A stretch of 53,900 nucleotides of DNA from a virus. A program made the translations under genes and the position numbers. The notes under the pieces are model-generated. The model was given only the letters and a program-made list of their open reading frames with translations. It did no database searches and was not told where the DNA came from. This document shows, one piece after another, positions 7,066 to 16,303 of the stretch. The DNA is taken from positions 1 to 53,900 of IMG/VR virus record IMGVR_UViG_3300046167_000027. One strand, 5' to 3'. How positions within the stretch are numbered: position 1 is the stretch's first letter; every line of letters starts with the position of its first letter.

Positions 7066-8497
7066 TGTAGTAAAAGTAGAACGTGTAGATGATGAAGATT
7101 CTCTTAACGTAGTATTTAAACCTAACACAGGACCACAAACGGACTTTCTTGCAGCAGGTGAACGAGAAGTATTATATGGAGGTAGTGCAGGTGGTGGTAA
7201 ATCATATGCCATGCTTGCTGACCCACTCCGATATATGGGTCATCCATCATTTAGTGGATTACTATTAAGACATACAACAGAAGAACTACGAGAGTTAGTA
7301 TGGAAGTCGCAAGAAATATACCCTAAGATTTGGAAGGGTATAAAATGGTCAGAGAGAAAGATGCAATGGGTAGCACCATCAGGTGCGAGATTGTGGATGT
7401 CATACCTTGACAGAGACGATGACGTATTAAGATATCAAGGATTGGCATTTAGTTGGATAGGTTTTGACGAGTTAACCCAATGGGCAACTCCTTTTGCGTG
7501 GAACTACATGCGTTCACGTTTAAGAACAGCATCATCAGACTTGCCAATCTATATGAGAGCAACCACTAACCCGGGAGGTCCGGGACATGGTTGGGTTAAA
7601 AAAATGTTTATTGACCCTGCTCCTTATGGAAAGACATTCGATGCGACAGATATTGAGACAGGGGAAATACTTAAGTATCCAGCAGGACATAGCAAAGCTG
7701 GACAAGGATTATTTAAAAGGAAGTTTATCCCTGCAAGACTATCTGACAATCCGTATCTCTCTAGAGAAGGCGATTACGAAGCAATGTTGTTATCATTGCC
7801 AGAACAACAACGTAGGCAATTACTTGAGGGCGATTGGGATATTAAAGAAGGTGCTGCCTTTACGGAATTTAATCGTGATATCCACGTGGTTGAGCCTTTC
7901 CGTATCCCTAGTAATTGGGTCAAATTTAGGTCTTGTGATTATGGGTATGGTTCTTACAGTGGAGTGTTATGGTTTGCTGTCTCGCCATCTGAACAACTTA
8001 TTGTCTATAGAGAACTCTATGTTAGCAAAGTCCTTGCCACAGATTTGGCAGATATGATAAATGAATTAGAAGCTGAAGATGGTAATATAAAGTATGGTAT
8101 TTTAGATAGTTCTTTATGGCACAAACGTGGAGACACAGGACCTTCACTAGCAGAACAAATGATTATGAGAGGGTGTAGATTTAGACCTTCTGATAGAAGT
8201 AAGGGTAGTCGTGTATCAGGTAAGAATGAGATACACAGACGTTTGCAAGTAGACGAATATACAGAAGAACCTAGAATAGTATTTTTTGATAATTGTACTA
8301 ATATGGTTTCACAATTACCGTCTATACCTTTGGATAAAAAGAATCCTGAAGATGTAGACACTAGGGCAGAAGACCACTTGTACGATGCATTAAGGTATGG
8401 TATAATGTCACGACCACGATTTAGTATATTTGATTACGACCCACATGGCACACCTACTAGGAGTATGCCTGTAGCAGATTCAACGTTTGGATATTAA
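6950..8497 (+). CDS. terL: terminase large subunit
   Basis: ATPase-nuclease that packages DNA into the prohead. Walker A is GGSAGGGKS (residues 77-85); Walker B is WIGFDELTQW; GYAMLADP-like and ATTNPGGPGHGWVKKMF blocks follow. Nuclease acidic residues are in SCDYGYGSYSG, ILDSSLWHKRGDTGPS and AEDHLYDALRYG. Only ATG 6950 (weak AAAAAGG upstream) is available, and the first 32 residues look like a shadow of the upstream gene, so the true N-terminus is doubtful. The Walker-to-C-terminal part is intact. Confidence 0.92.
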   Translation: MSNNVRTKLELSENGLSTPRRQSKRRKPSKKKEQVQELSVVKVERVDDEDSLNVVFKPNTGPQTDFLAAGEREVLYGGSAGGGKSYAMLADPLRYMGHPSFSGLLLRHTTEELRELVWKSQEIYPKIWKGIKWSERKMQWVAPSGARLWMSYLDRDDDVLRYQGLAFSWIGFDELTQWATPFAWNYMRSRLRTASSDLPIYMRATTNPGGPGHGWVKKMFIDPAPYGKTFDATDIETGEILKYPAGHSKAGQGLFKRKFIPARLSDNPYLSREGDYEAMLLSLPEQQRRQLLEGDWDIKEGAAFTEFNRDIHVVEPFRIPSNWVKFRSCDYGYGSYSGVLWFAVSPSEQLIVYRELYVSKVLATDLADMINELEAEDGNIKYGILDSSLWHKRGDTGPSLAEQMIMRGCRFRPSDRSKGSRVSGKNEIHRRLQVDEYTEEPRIVFFDNCTNMVSQLPSIPLDKKNPEDVDTRAEDHLYDALRYGIMSRPRFSIFDYDPHGTPTRSMPVADSTFGY

Positions 8498-8498
8498 T

Positions 8499-10643
8499 AT
8501 GGCTGAAGACGAAATAAATATAGAAGACGATGCTTTATCTCTAGAAGATTCAGAAGATTCTAATATAACTGATACTGAAGTAAAGGGTATAGCTAACCAC
8601 GTTATTTCTCAATTTAAGAAGTCAGAAGATTATAGATATGATGATGAAACAAGATGGGTTCGTGCATATAGAAACTACAGAGGTATATATGGACCTGATG
8701 TTCAATTTACTGAAGCAGAAAAATCTAGAGTATTTATTAAAGTAACAAAAACTAAAACGTTAGCTGCTTATGGACAAATAGCTGATGTATTGTTTGCAGG
8801 AAATAAATTTCCTATAAGTATAGAACCAACAGAACTACCAGAAGGAGTAGCTAAAGATGTTAATTTTGACCCTAAAGAACCTCCACAATTACGTGAACAA
8901 AATACTGATGAAAGCTTGGACAACCCTTATGGTTTTATGGGTGATGGTAAAGAACTTCCTAGAGGAGCTACTGCTCAAAGTCTACAAGATAAACTTGGAC
9001 CTTTGGCAGATAAGCTTGGAGAAGTTGAAGGCGTTAAAGAAGGTAGTGGGGAAACTCCTACAGCGATAACATATAGTCCTGCGATGATTGCAGCTAAGTC
9101 TATGGAAAAACAAATCATGGACCAACTACAAGAATCTAATGCTAACAAACATCTTAGAAGCACAGCTTTTGAGATGGCATTGTTTGGCACAGGAGTAATG
9201 AAAGGACCTTTTGCTGTTGACAAAGAATATCCGAATTGGGATGAAGAAGGTGAGTACTCTCCGATATTTAAAACCATTCCTCAAGTTAGCCATGTCTCCG
9301 TTTGGAATTTTTATCCTGACCCTGATAGTACTAATATTGACCAAGCACAGTATGTAATAGAAAGACATAAGATGTCACGTTCAGAATTACGTGCATTAAA
9401 ACGTAGACCTTACTTTAGAGACAATGTTATTGAAGAGGTTATATCTGAAGGAGAAAACTACACTAAGAAATATTGGGAAGATGATTTAATAGATTATAAC
9501 CAAGACAGTTATGTAGAACGCTTTGAGGTACTTGAATATTGGGGTATGCTAGATACAGATTTACTAGAGGAACAAGGCATATCTATTCCTAAAGAACTAA
9601 AAGACTTTGATGAATTACAAGCTAATGTGTGGGTTTCAGGTGGTAGATTACTTAGAGTAGTATTAAATCCATTTAAACCTTCTAAGATACCTTACATGGC
9701 AGCTCCATATGAACTAAACCCTTATTCTTTCTTTGGTGTAGGTCTAGCTGAAAATATGGATGACACACAGACACTTATGAATGGTTTTATGAGAATGTCT
9801 GTAGATAATGCTGTGTTATCAGGTAATTTACTTATAGAGGTAGATGAAACCAACTTAGTTCCGGGACAAGACTTATCTGTATATCCGGGTAAAGTATTTA
9901 GAAGACAAGGTGGTGCTCCGGGTCAAGCTATCTTTGGTACAAAGTTTCCAAATGTTTCACAGGAAAACTTACAACTGTTTGATAAGGCTAGACAACTTGC
10001 AGACGAAAGTACAGGACTACCATCATTTTCTCATGGACAAACAGGTGTGTCAGGAGTAGGTAGAACTGCATCTGGTATATCTATGCTAATGAACGCAGCA
10101 AGTGGCAGTATTAAAACTGTTATTAAGAATGTAGATGATTATTTACTTAAACCTTTAGGTGAAGGATTGTTTAGATTTAATATGCAATTTAATTTTAACC
10201 CAGAAATAAGAGGTGATTTAGAAGTTCATGCTAGAGGAACTGAAAGCCTAATGGCAAATGAGGTTCGTAGCCAAAGACTAATGCAATTTTTACAAACTGC
10301 ATCTAATCCTGCCCTTGCTCCGTTTGCTAAATTTAACTACATTATTAGAGAGATAGCTAAAGCTATGGACTTAGACCCTTCAAAAGTTACTAATAATATG
10401 GATGAAGCTGTATTACAAGCAGAACTACTTAAACAGTTTCAAGGACCTGCACCTCAACAAGGACAACCTCAACAAGGTCAGCCACCAGCAGGTGCAAACC
10501 CAATGGACCCCACAGGAGCAGGTGGTGGAGTAATAGGAACAGGTCAAGCACCTCAACCAAACGAACAAGGATTTAGTGGAAATGGAGAAGCAAATACTCA
10601 GCAACCTCAAACCCCTAGTGAACCACCAACTACAACTCAATAG
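8499..10643 (+). CDS. portal protein
   Basis: 714 aa, from ATG 8499, one base after the terminase stop. Acidic N-terminus, then a region of about 600 residues typical of T7/P22-size portal proteins of podoviruses. Blocks such as WEDDLIDYNQDSYVERFEVL, APYELNPYSFFGVGLAENM, GMGLP-like DESTGLPSFSHGQTGVSG and RTASGISMLMNAASGSIK are ones I associate with portal proteins. The C-terminal 75 residues are glutamine/proline/glycine-rich and probably disordered. It forms the dodecameric DNA channel. Position after terminase agrees. Confidence 0.88.
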   Translation: MAEDEINIEDDALSLEDSEDSNITDTEVKGIANHVISQFKKSEDYRYDDETRWVRAYRNYRGIYGPDVQFTEAEKSRVFIKVTKTKTLAAYGQIADVLFAGNKFPISIEPTELPEGVAKDVNFDPKEPPQLREQNTDESLDNPYGFMGDGKELPRGATAQSLQDKLGPLADKLGEVEGVKEGSGETPTAITYSPAMIAAKSMEKQIMDQLQESNANKHLRSTAFEMALFGTGVMKGPFAVDKEYPNWDEEGEYSPIFKTIPQVSHVSVWNFYPDPDSTNIDQAQYVIERHKMSRSELRALKRRPYFRDNVIEEVISEGENYTKKYWEDDLIDYNQDSYVERFEVLEYWGMLDTDLLEEQGISIPKELKDFDELQANVWVSGGRLLRVVLNPFKPSKIPYMAAPYELNPYSFFGVGLAENMDDTQTLMNGFMRMSVDNAVLSGNLLIEVDETNLVPGQDLSVYPGKVFRRQGGAPGQAIFGTKFPNVSQENLQLFDKARQLADESTGLPSFSHGQTGVSGVGRTASGISMLMNAASGSIKTVIKNVDDYLLKPLGEGLFRFNMQFNFNPEIRGDLEVHARGTESLMANEVRSQRLMQFLQTASNPALAPFAKFNYIIREIAKAMDLDPSKVTNNMDEAVLQAELLKQFQGPAPQQGQPQQGQPPAGANPMDPTGAGGGVIGTGQAPQPNEQGFSGNGEANTQQPQTPSEPPTTTQ

Positions 10644-10788
10644 TTATCTAGATGCTTTGATAGAACAACATCACAAAGCAATAGAACAAACAGAAGATAC
10701 TGTAGTTGTATATAGAACGCAAGGTGCGATTGCTGCATTACGTAGACTAAAATATTTAAGAGATGAGGTAAATAAAAAAGATGGCTAA
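10618..10788 (+). CDS. small helical protein after portal, 56 aa
   Basis: GTG 10618 lies 26 bases inside the portal gene in another frame; an ATG at 10576 is also in frame. The product is helical (SYLDALIEQHHKAIEQTED, IAALRRLKYLRDEVNKK). Small genes at this place are common in related marine podoviruses. It overlaps the next ATG by 8 bases. Function unknown. Confidence 0.6.
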   Translation: MNHQLQLNSYLDALIEQHHKAIEQTEDTVVVYRTQGAIAALRRLKYLRDEVNKKDG

Positions 10789-12589
10789 AAAACCTGTAAG
10801 CGACCAAATGGAATTATTTGAAGACGGTGGATTTAGAGACCAAGGTAATACTAAAGACCCCATATCAAATAATCCTGTGCCTGTTGGCTCTACTAAAAAA
10901 GAAGTAAGAGATGATATACCTGCTAATCTTAGTGAAGGTGAATTTGTTTTACCTGCTGATGTAGTTAGATATCATGGCTTAGAAAAGATTATGGGTTTTA
11001 GAGACCAAGCTAAACAGGGTTTACAGAAGATGGAAGACATGGGTCAGATGGGTAACTCTGACCAAGCAACCTTACCTGATGGTACACCTTTTAAACAAAT
11101 GGCAGATGGTGGGTCAGTAACTATGCCTACCATACAACAGCCAGAAGTAATAACGCAAAATAAAGTTCCGGGAGTAGAATACGTAGCTCCAACTACACAG
11201 GCAATTAGACCATCTGTATATTCGTTTAATCAACAAATGCCACAAGTAACTGTGCCTACACAGCCAAGTGTTACAGTTCCTACACAACCTAACTATCAAA
11301 TACCTGCATATAGGCAGTCAACTAGCACAGCAGAAACACCTAAGTTTTCTAATTTACTTGGTACACAGTTTGGTCAGTTACAAGAGTCTGTTACTAAAAG
11401 ATACGTAAATGATGCAGGTGAAGAGATGTATATACCATTTGTGAATGGTGAACCTATATATCCTATACCTAATGGTTTCAGAGAAGAAGCAGAAGATGCT
11501 ATAAAAAAAGAAGATGAAGATATAAACAAAGCTGTACAAAGCACTAGTGTCAGACAACAACAAGATGATAGCGATAGTGGTGGCTTTGATGGTAGTCAAA
11601 CACAAGATTATAAAGTAGCTATGCAATTATCAGAAGCTGAAGCAAAGGCTAGAGGAACAACAGGTCTTTTAGGTAATTTAATGCAGGGTGCAAAGGATTT
11701 ATTTTCTAAACTTCCGGGTGCAGTAATTGTTGATAACGCTTTAAATAAGTTAAATCCAGATAGAGAGTTTTCTCAAGGACCTATTTCTGATATATATGGA
11801 GATGACTATATAACAGATGCTAACCAAAAAGAAATATATGCCAAACAATCAGGATATTCTTCTCTAGCTGACATGACTAAACAATATGGAGTAGAACCAA
11901 CATTTAAATTTGGTACTAAACCGGGAGATGTTAGTTTAGTTACAGGTAAACCTTATAACTTTGCAGGACAATCTAGTACCCCTGATGGAGGACCTGCCTT
12001 TGCATCTTGGGATGATTGGGTAAATAATTTAGATGCTTCACGTGAAAGTGGTTGGGGTGGTGGTACTATAACTAAATCTGAATTAGATGCAGCAGAAACA
12101 GCACATAATAATAGAGTAGCTCGTGGAGTTCCGGGATATTCAGGTAAGTTTGATAGAACTAAAGCTGAAAAACACATGGCTATATTACAAGAAAAGTATG
12201 GCAAAGAAGATGATGATAAAGATAAAAGCAAAGTTAAAACAACACCATCTGTCTTTGTAGAACCTTTTGATGAAGTTGTTTCAAAAGGTAAAAGCACTAA
12301 AATAAGTGATGTAAAGAATTTTGGAATGGGAAGTGCAGAGGGTGTAGATACTGCTAATGTACCTACACAAGCTCAAGCTCTAAGTGCTTCATCTACATTT
12401 GATACTACAGACCAGTCTTCTAATAATGATGACCAAGGTCCGGGTGAATCAGTAGGTGATACTAGCTATGGTGGTGAAGGTGTAGGTGGATGGACTGCTC
12501 AAGGTGGTTTCATTAACAAACGAACTATGACCATGAGTAAAACACCCCCTAATAAAAAGAAGCGAGGTGGGTTAGCTTCAAGACGATAA
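10781..12589 (+). CDS. virion-associated protein of unknown function, 602 aa
   Basis: The N-terminus has a conserved block, IPANLSEGEFVLPADVVRYH then GLEKIMGFRDQAKQGLQKME, which I recall from structural-region proteins of many marine phages. The middle is low in complexity (P, Q, T, V), then an acidic D/S/G-rich stretch. The C-terminus reads GGWTAQGGFINKRTM and KKKRGGLASRR. It sits between portal and scaffold, so it is probably a head or internal protein; the exact role is unknown. Confidence 0.75.
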   Translation: MAKKPVSDQMELFEDGGFRDQGNTKDPISNNPVPVGSTKKEVRDDIPANLSEGEFVLPADVVRYHGLEKIMGFRDQAKQGLQKMEDMGQMGNSDQATLPDGTPFKQMADGGSVTMPTIQQPEVITQNKVPGVEYVAPTTQAIRPSVYSFNQQMPQVTVPTQPSVTVPTQPNYQIPAYRQSTSTAETPKFSNLLGTQFGQLQESVTKRYVNDAGEEMYIPFVNGEPIYPIPNGFREEAEDAIKKEDEDINKAVQSTSVRQQQDDSDSGGFDGSQTQDYKVAMQLSEAEAKARGTTGLLGNLMQGAKDLFSKLPGAVIVDNALNKLNPDREFSQGPISDIYGDDYITDANQKEIYAKQSGYSSLADMTKQYGVEPTFKFGTKPGDVSLVTGKPYNFAGQSSTPDGGPAFASWDDWVNNLDASRESGWGGGTITKSELDAAETAHNNRVARGVPGYSGKFDRTKAEKHMAILQEKYGKEDDDKDKSKVKTTPSVFVEPFDEVVSKGKSTKISDVKNFGMGSAEGVDTANVPTQAQALSASSTFDTTDQSSNNDDQGPGESVGDTSYGGEGVGGWTAQGGFINKRTMTMSKTPPNKKKRGGLASRR

Positions 12590-12650
12590 CCCACATACAG
12601 GCTACTTATCCCCCAACATAATGGCTACGATAACCCCAAGGAGAAACTAA

Positions 12651-13529
12651 ATGGCAGAGATGCAAAAACTAATGACTAAGGAAGCAACACCTAAGAAAGC
12701 AATGTTTGCAAATAGACCTTACTCACAAGAAGAAAGACTTAAGAAAGACGAAGAAGAATTAGAACAGCTAATTAAAGAACAAAAAGGTGAAGCAGAAACT
12801 ACTGAAGAAAAAGTAGAAGTTGAAGAAGAACCTACAAATGCTGAAGAAAAAACTTTTAAAAAACGGTATGGAGATTTAAGAAGGCATACTCAAGAAAAAG
12901 AAAAACAGTTTCAAGCACAGCTAGATGAATTAAAAGGTCAACTAGATAAAGCTACCAAGAAAGAAATGAAACTACCTAAATCAGATGAAGACATTACTGA
13001 ATGGGCAAAAGAATATCCTGATGTAGCAGCTATAGTAGAAACCATCGCTACTAAGAAAGCACGAGAGCAATCGGAAGATATAGCTAAGAGAATAAAAGAA
13101 ATAGACGAAAGGGATGCTAACTCAGTAAAAGAGAAAGCAGAAGTAGAACTATTACGACTACACCCTGATTTTGCAGATATAAGAGAAAGTGATGACTTCC
13201 ATGATTGGGCAGACGAACAACCTAAGTGGATACAAAATGCATTGTACGAAAATGATAATGATGCAAAATCCGCAGCAAGAGCTATTGACCTCTATAAGTC
13301 AGACAAAGGAATTGGTAAGACAAAAGAGAAGTCAAATGATGCAGGTGCTGCTAAAGCAATCGCAACGAAAAGCAAAACGTCTGTTTCGGAAACTAGCAAC
13401 GCAGTAACTTTTAAAGAGTCTGCTGTTGAAAAAATGAGTACTCAGGAGTATGAAAAAAAATCAGAACAGATAATGGAAGCTATTAGGTCAGGCAATTTTA
13501 TATACGATGTATCAGGAAATGCAAGATAA
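12651..13529 (+). CDS. capsid scaffolding protein
   Basis: 292 aa, ATG preceded by AAGGAGAAACTAA. It is highly charged (E/K) and predicted mostly coiled coil: residues 20-120 are acidic and lysine-rich, with a conserved-looking block LRLHPDFADIRES then FHDWADEQPKWIQNALYEN. The C-terminus is short and basic (RSGNFIYDVSGNAR), the usual capsid-binding tail. Position directly before the capsid gene and charge pattern identify it; there is no protease domain. Confidence 0.82.
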   Translation: MAEMQKLMTKEATPKKAMFANRPYSQEERLKKDEEELEQLIKEQKGEAETTEEKVEVEEEPTNAEEKTFKKRYGDLRRHTQEKEKQFQAQLDELKGQLDKATKKEMKLPKSDEDITEWAKEYPDVAAIVETIATKKAREQSEDIAKRIKEIDERDANSVKEKAEVELLRLHPDFADIRESDDFHDWADEQPKWIQNALYENDNDAKSAARAIDLYKSDKGIGKTKEKSNDAGAAKAIATKSKTSVSETSNAVTFKESAVEKMSTQEYEKKSEQIMEAIRSGNFIYDVSGNAR

Positions 13530-13532
13530 TAG

Positions 13533-13560
13533 TTGACAACCAAATTATTATAGGTATAAC
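13533..13560 (+). promoter_or_regulatory. sigma70-type promoter for the capsid gene
   Basis: TTGACA (13533-13538), 16 bases, TATAAC (13555-13560), just after the scaffold stop. It would make an extra capsid transcript with a leader of about 200 bases. Confidence 0.8.
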
Positions 13561-13772
13561 TATAATAACTAAAAGTGTAACATAATATAACGTTGGCGAA
13601 CTGAATACTTATGTTACACACCCCACTTTAATAGACTACCCAATTATGTGAGCCTACACAGGAATCGCTATCCTACGTACAACCTCAACCATGAATGGTC
13701 CTTATAAAGTAAAACGACTAAAACTATAGTACACTTTTGTGTACATTTGCTAAATGTTTAAGGAGATTTAAA
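13561..13772 (+). promoter_or_regulatory. capsid leader with hairpin and palindromic half-sites
   Basis: Untranslated leader of the capsid gene. It contains the perfect hairpin GTACAC-TTTT-GTGTAC (13729-13744) followed by ACATTT-GCT-AAATGT (13743-13757) and the ribosome binding site AAGGAG before ATG 13773. No gene is seen. The hairpin lacks a T-run, so it is not a good terminator; it may stabilise the capsid message. Confidence 0.5.
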
Positions 13773-14831
13773 ATGGCATTTGGAAGCGCAGCTGGTTATG
13801 GCAATCTTCCTAACGGTAATTTTAGTCCTATTATTTACAGCAAACAGGTGCAACTTGCGTTCCGTAAGTCATCTATTGTCGATGCAATCACTAATAATGA
13901 TTACTTCGGTGAGATTGCTAATATGGGCGATTCCGTTAAGGTTATCAAAGAACCAGAAATAACAGTTAAGGCATATTCTAGAGGAACTACAATAACTCCT
14001 CAAGACCTTGACGATGAAGAATTTTCACTTAATATTGACAAAGCTAATTACTTTGCTTTTAAAGTGGATGATATTGAGGAAGCTCATTCGCATATTAACT
14101 TTCAACAGTTAGCATCCGATAGAGCAGCCTATAGACTAGCCGACCAATTTGACCAAGATGTACTTGGTTATATGTCAGGTTACAAGCAATCATCTATACA
14201 TGGTGCTCCAGACACAGCTAATACAACTACTAATGGTAGTGTAGCTGTTTCAACAGCCGGTTCTGACGAACTCTTATCTTCAATGAAAATTGATGCTGAA
14301 GACTTCGGTGGTTCTGCTGGAGATGCTGTGGCTATCTTACCAAGAACAGGTGGAGCTACTACTGCTGCTCCTGCTAATGGAGATAGAAACCCATTGACAG
14401 TTATTGCTAGAATGTCTAGACTATTAGACCAACAAAATGTTGACACTAATGGTAGATGGTTAGTATTAGACCCTGTATTTATTGAGGTACTAAAGGATGA
14501 GGACACAAGATTGTTCGATGCAGACTTTGGTGGTTCAGGACTACAGAATGGTTTAGTTCTTAATAACCTTCATGGATTTAAAGTGTATCAGTCAAATAAC
14601 CTACCAAGTATAGGAACAGGACCATCTAATACAGGTGCTAACAGTTCTACAAACTTTGGTGTTATTGTTGCTGGTCACTCTTCATCTATAGCTACTGCTG
14701 AGCAAATCAACAAGACAGAGACTTATAGAGACCCTGATTCTTTTGCTGATATTGTTCGTGGTATGCATTTGTATGGTAGAAAGATTCTTCGCCCTGAAGC
14801 AATCTGTACTGCCGCTTACCACTTAGCATAG
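13773..14831 (+). CDS. major capsid protein
   Basis: 352 aa. ATG 13773 follows AAGGAGATTTAAA; a TTG at 13737 is in frame but has no site. The N-terminus (MAFGSAAGYGNLPNGNFSP) and the blocks GDSVKVIKEPEITVKAYSRG, DKANYFAFKVDDIEEAHSH, LADQFDQDVLGYM and GRWLVLDPVFIEVLKDEDTR fit capsid proteins of the HK97/P22 fold class in marine podoviruses. It is preceded by the scaffold and has its own promoter, which suits the most abundant virion protein. Confidence 0.88.
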   Translation: MAFGSAAGYGNLPNGNFSPIIYSKQVQLAFRKSSIVDAITNNDYFGEIANMGDSVKVIKEPEITVKAYSRGTTITPQDLDDEEFSLNIDKANYFAFKVDDIEEAHSHINFQQLASDRAAYRLADQFDQDVLGYMSGYKQSSIHGAPDTANTTTNGSVAVSTAGSDELLSSMKIDAEDFGGSAGDAVAILPRTGGATTAAPANGDRNPLTVIARMSRLLDQQNVDTNGRWLVLDPVFIEVLKDEDTRLFDADFGGSGLQNGLVLNNLHGFKVYQSNNLPSIGTGPSNTGANSSTNFGVIVAGHSSSIATAEQINKTETYRDPDSFADIVRGMHLYGRKILRPEAICTAAYHLA

Positions 14832-14843
14832 GGAGATTGAATT

Positions 14844-15326
14844 ATGGCGAATATTACTGCTGTTCTTAAAGCCGCTTCTGGCAACTCCCAGAGAGGTCGT
14901 AATGTATATTACATGGATAATGTTATTGACTTAACTGCTAATAGTATTAATCCAAACGGTGATACCATTCAAGCTATCACAGTTCCAGCTAATACTCTTG
15001 TTGTAGCTGCGGGTCTTCAGGTTGTAGAAAGTGCAACTCAGAATACTGGCACAGATGCAACTGCATCACTTGGTTTCACAGGTGGTGACGTTGATGAGTT
15101 TGTTGCAACTTTTGATATTGACGGTGCTGCCGATGGTGCTTATGCTCCTCAAATTGCAATCACAGGTTTGACTGCTTCTACTTCTGCTGACACTATTGAC
15201 GTGTTATTAGCAGGTGGTGGTGCATCATTTACTGCTGGTAAAATACGTGTGTATGCAATGATGATGGATATAAGTGACCAAGGTGACATGTCTGCTGACG
15301 AAGTTGACAGAGACACTTTAGCTTAA
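14844..15326 (+). CDS. capsid-associated beta-rich protein, 160 aa
   Basis: ATG follows GGGAGATTGAATT. Rich in T, A, G and V with many short hydrophobic alternations (VPANTLVVAAGLQVVES, DTIDVLLAGGG), suggesting a beta-sandwich. A protein of this size directly after the capsid gene in marine podoviruses is often a minor head or decoration protein. Function is inferred from place and composition only. Confidence 0.65.
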   Translation: MANITAVLKAASGNSQRGRNVYYMDNVIDLTANSINPNGDTIQAITVPANTLVVAAGLQVVESATQNTGTDATASLGFTGGDVDEFVATFDIDGAADGAYAPQIAITGLTASTSADTIDVLLAGGGASFTAGKIRVYAMMMDISDQGDMSADEVDRDTLA

Positions 15327-15335
15327 ATCATATAT

Positions 15336-15361
15336 AAGGGAGCAGGGCAACTTGCTCTCTT
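15336..15361 (+). terminator. hairpin after the capsid pair
   Basis: AAGGGAGCA (15336-15344) and TGCTCTCTT (15353-15361) pair over nine positions with one G-U, around an 8-base loop. It is followed by ATCTTTAT, only a weak T-run. Likely a partial terminator that limits read-through from the capsid promoter into tail genes. Confidence 0.5.
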
Positions 15362-15379
15362 ATCTTTATAGGAATTACT

Positions 15380-16303
15380 ATGGCAGAGACTTACCTAACA
15401 CTAACAAATAAAGTAATAGCAAGGTTGAATGAGGTTGCATTAACTTCAGCGACCTTTTCTAGTGCTAGGGGTATACAAGTTCAATGCCAAAACGCAGTTA
15501 ATGAATCTATACGTTTTATTAATCAGCGAGAGTTTAACTACCCCTTTAATCATGCTACTGCTACTCAGACACTGACAGCAGGTGTGGTTAGGTATAGTTT
15601 ACCTGCTTCTACTAAGACAGTAGATTACAATACATTTAGAATAGTCAAGGATAGTGACTTAGGTAATAGTGGGTATAAATTAAATCTACTTGATTATAAT
15701 GACTACATAAATAGAGTTATAAATCAAGAAGATGAAATAAATACTACAACAACTAGTACAATACACACAGATAGTGTAACAACTATAACTGTAGCAAGTA
15801 CTACAGGATTTGATAGTGCAGGTACAATAGTCATAGGTAATGAAACAATTACTTACACAGGAGTAACTAGTACTACATTTACAGGTTGTACAAGAGGTGC
15901 AAGTAGCACAACGGCTGCTTCAATAGCTAATGGTGTCACAGTAGCACAGTTTGACAGAGGTGGTGTTCCTGAATATGTAGTGAGAACACCTGATAATAAT
16001 TATCTTCTATATCCATTTCCAAATAAAGCATATGCAATAAAGTTTGATTACTACACATTCCCAAGTGATTTATCAGCACATGGAGATACTACAACTATAC
16101 CTGATAGATTTGCACCTGTAATTGTAGATGGTGCTACAGCATTTGTGTATCAGTATAGAGGTGAGACACAACAGTATCAACTTAATATGCAGAGATTTGA
16201 ACAAGGCATTAAGAATATGCAAACACTATTAGTAAATAAATTCTCATACCTACGTTCAACCTTTATAGCTAGAACAGGTAGTGCAGACATTAGGGCATTA
16301 TAA
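15380..16303 (+). CDS. tail adaptor / tail tube protein A-like
   Basis: 307 aa. The start (ETYLTLTNKVIARLNEVALT, NAVNESIRFINQREFNYPFN) and the end (APVIVDGATAFVYQYRGETQ, QRFEQGIKNMQTLLVNKF) are the helical parts expected of podovirus head-tail adaptors. Residues about 125-190 form a threonine-rich beta module (TVASTTGFDSAGTIVIGNET, TYTGVTSTTFTGCTRGAS) that interrupts it and resembles modules found in other phage tail proteins. The stop overlaps the next ATG (TAATG). Confidence 0.72.
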   Translation: MAETYLTLTNKVIARLNEVALTSATFSSARGIQVQCQNAVNESIRFINQREFNYPFNHATATQTLTAGVVRYSLPASTKTVDYNTFRIVKDSDLGNSGYKLNLLDYNDYINRVINQEDEINTTTTSTIHTDSVTTITVASTTGFDSAGTIVIGNETITYTGVTSTTFTGCTRGASSTTAASIANGVTVAQFDRGGVPEYVVRTPDNNYLLYPFPNKAYAIKFDYYTFPSDLSAHGDTTTIPDRFAPVIVDGATAFVYQYRGETQQYQLNMQRFEQGIKNMQTLLVNKFSYLRSTFIARTGSADIRAL

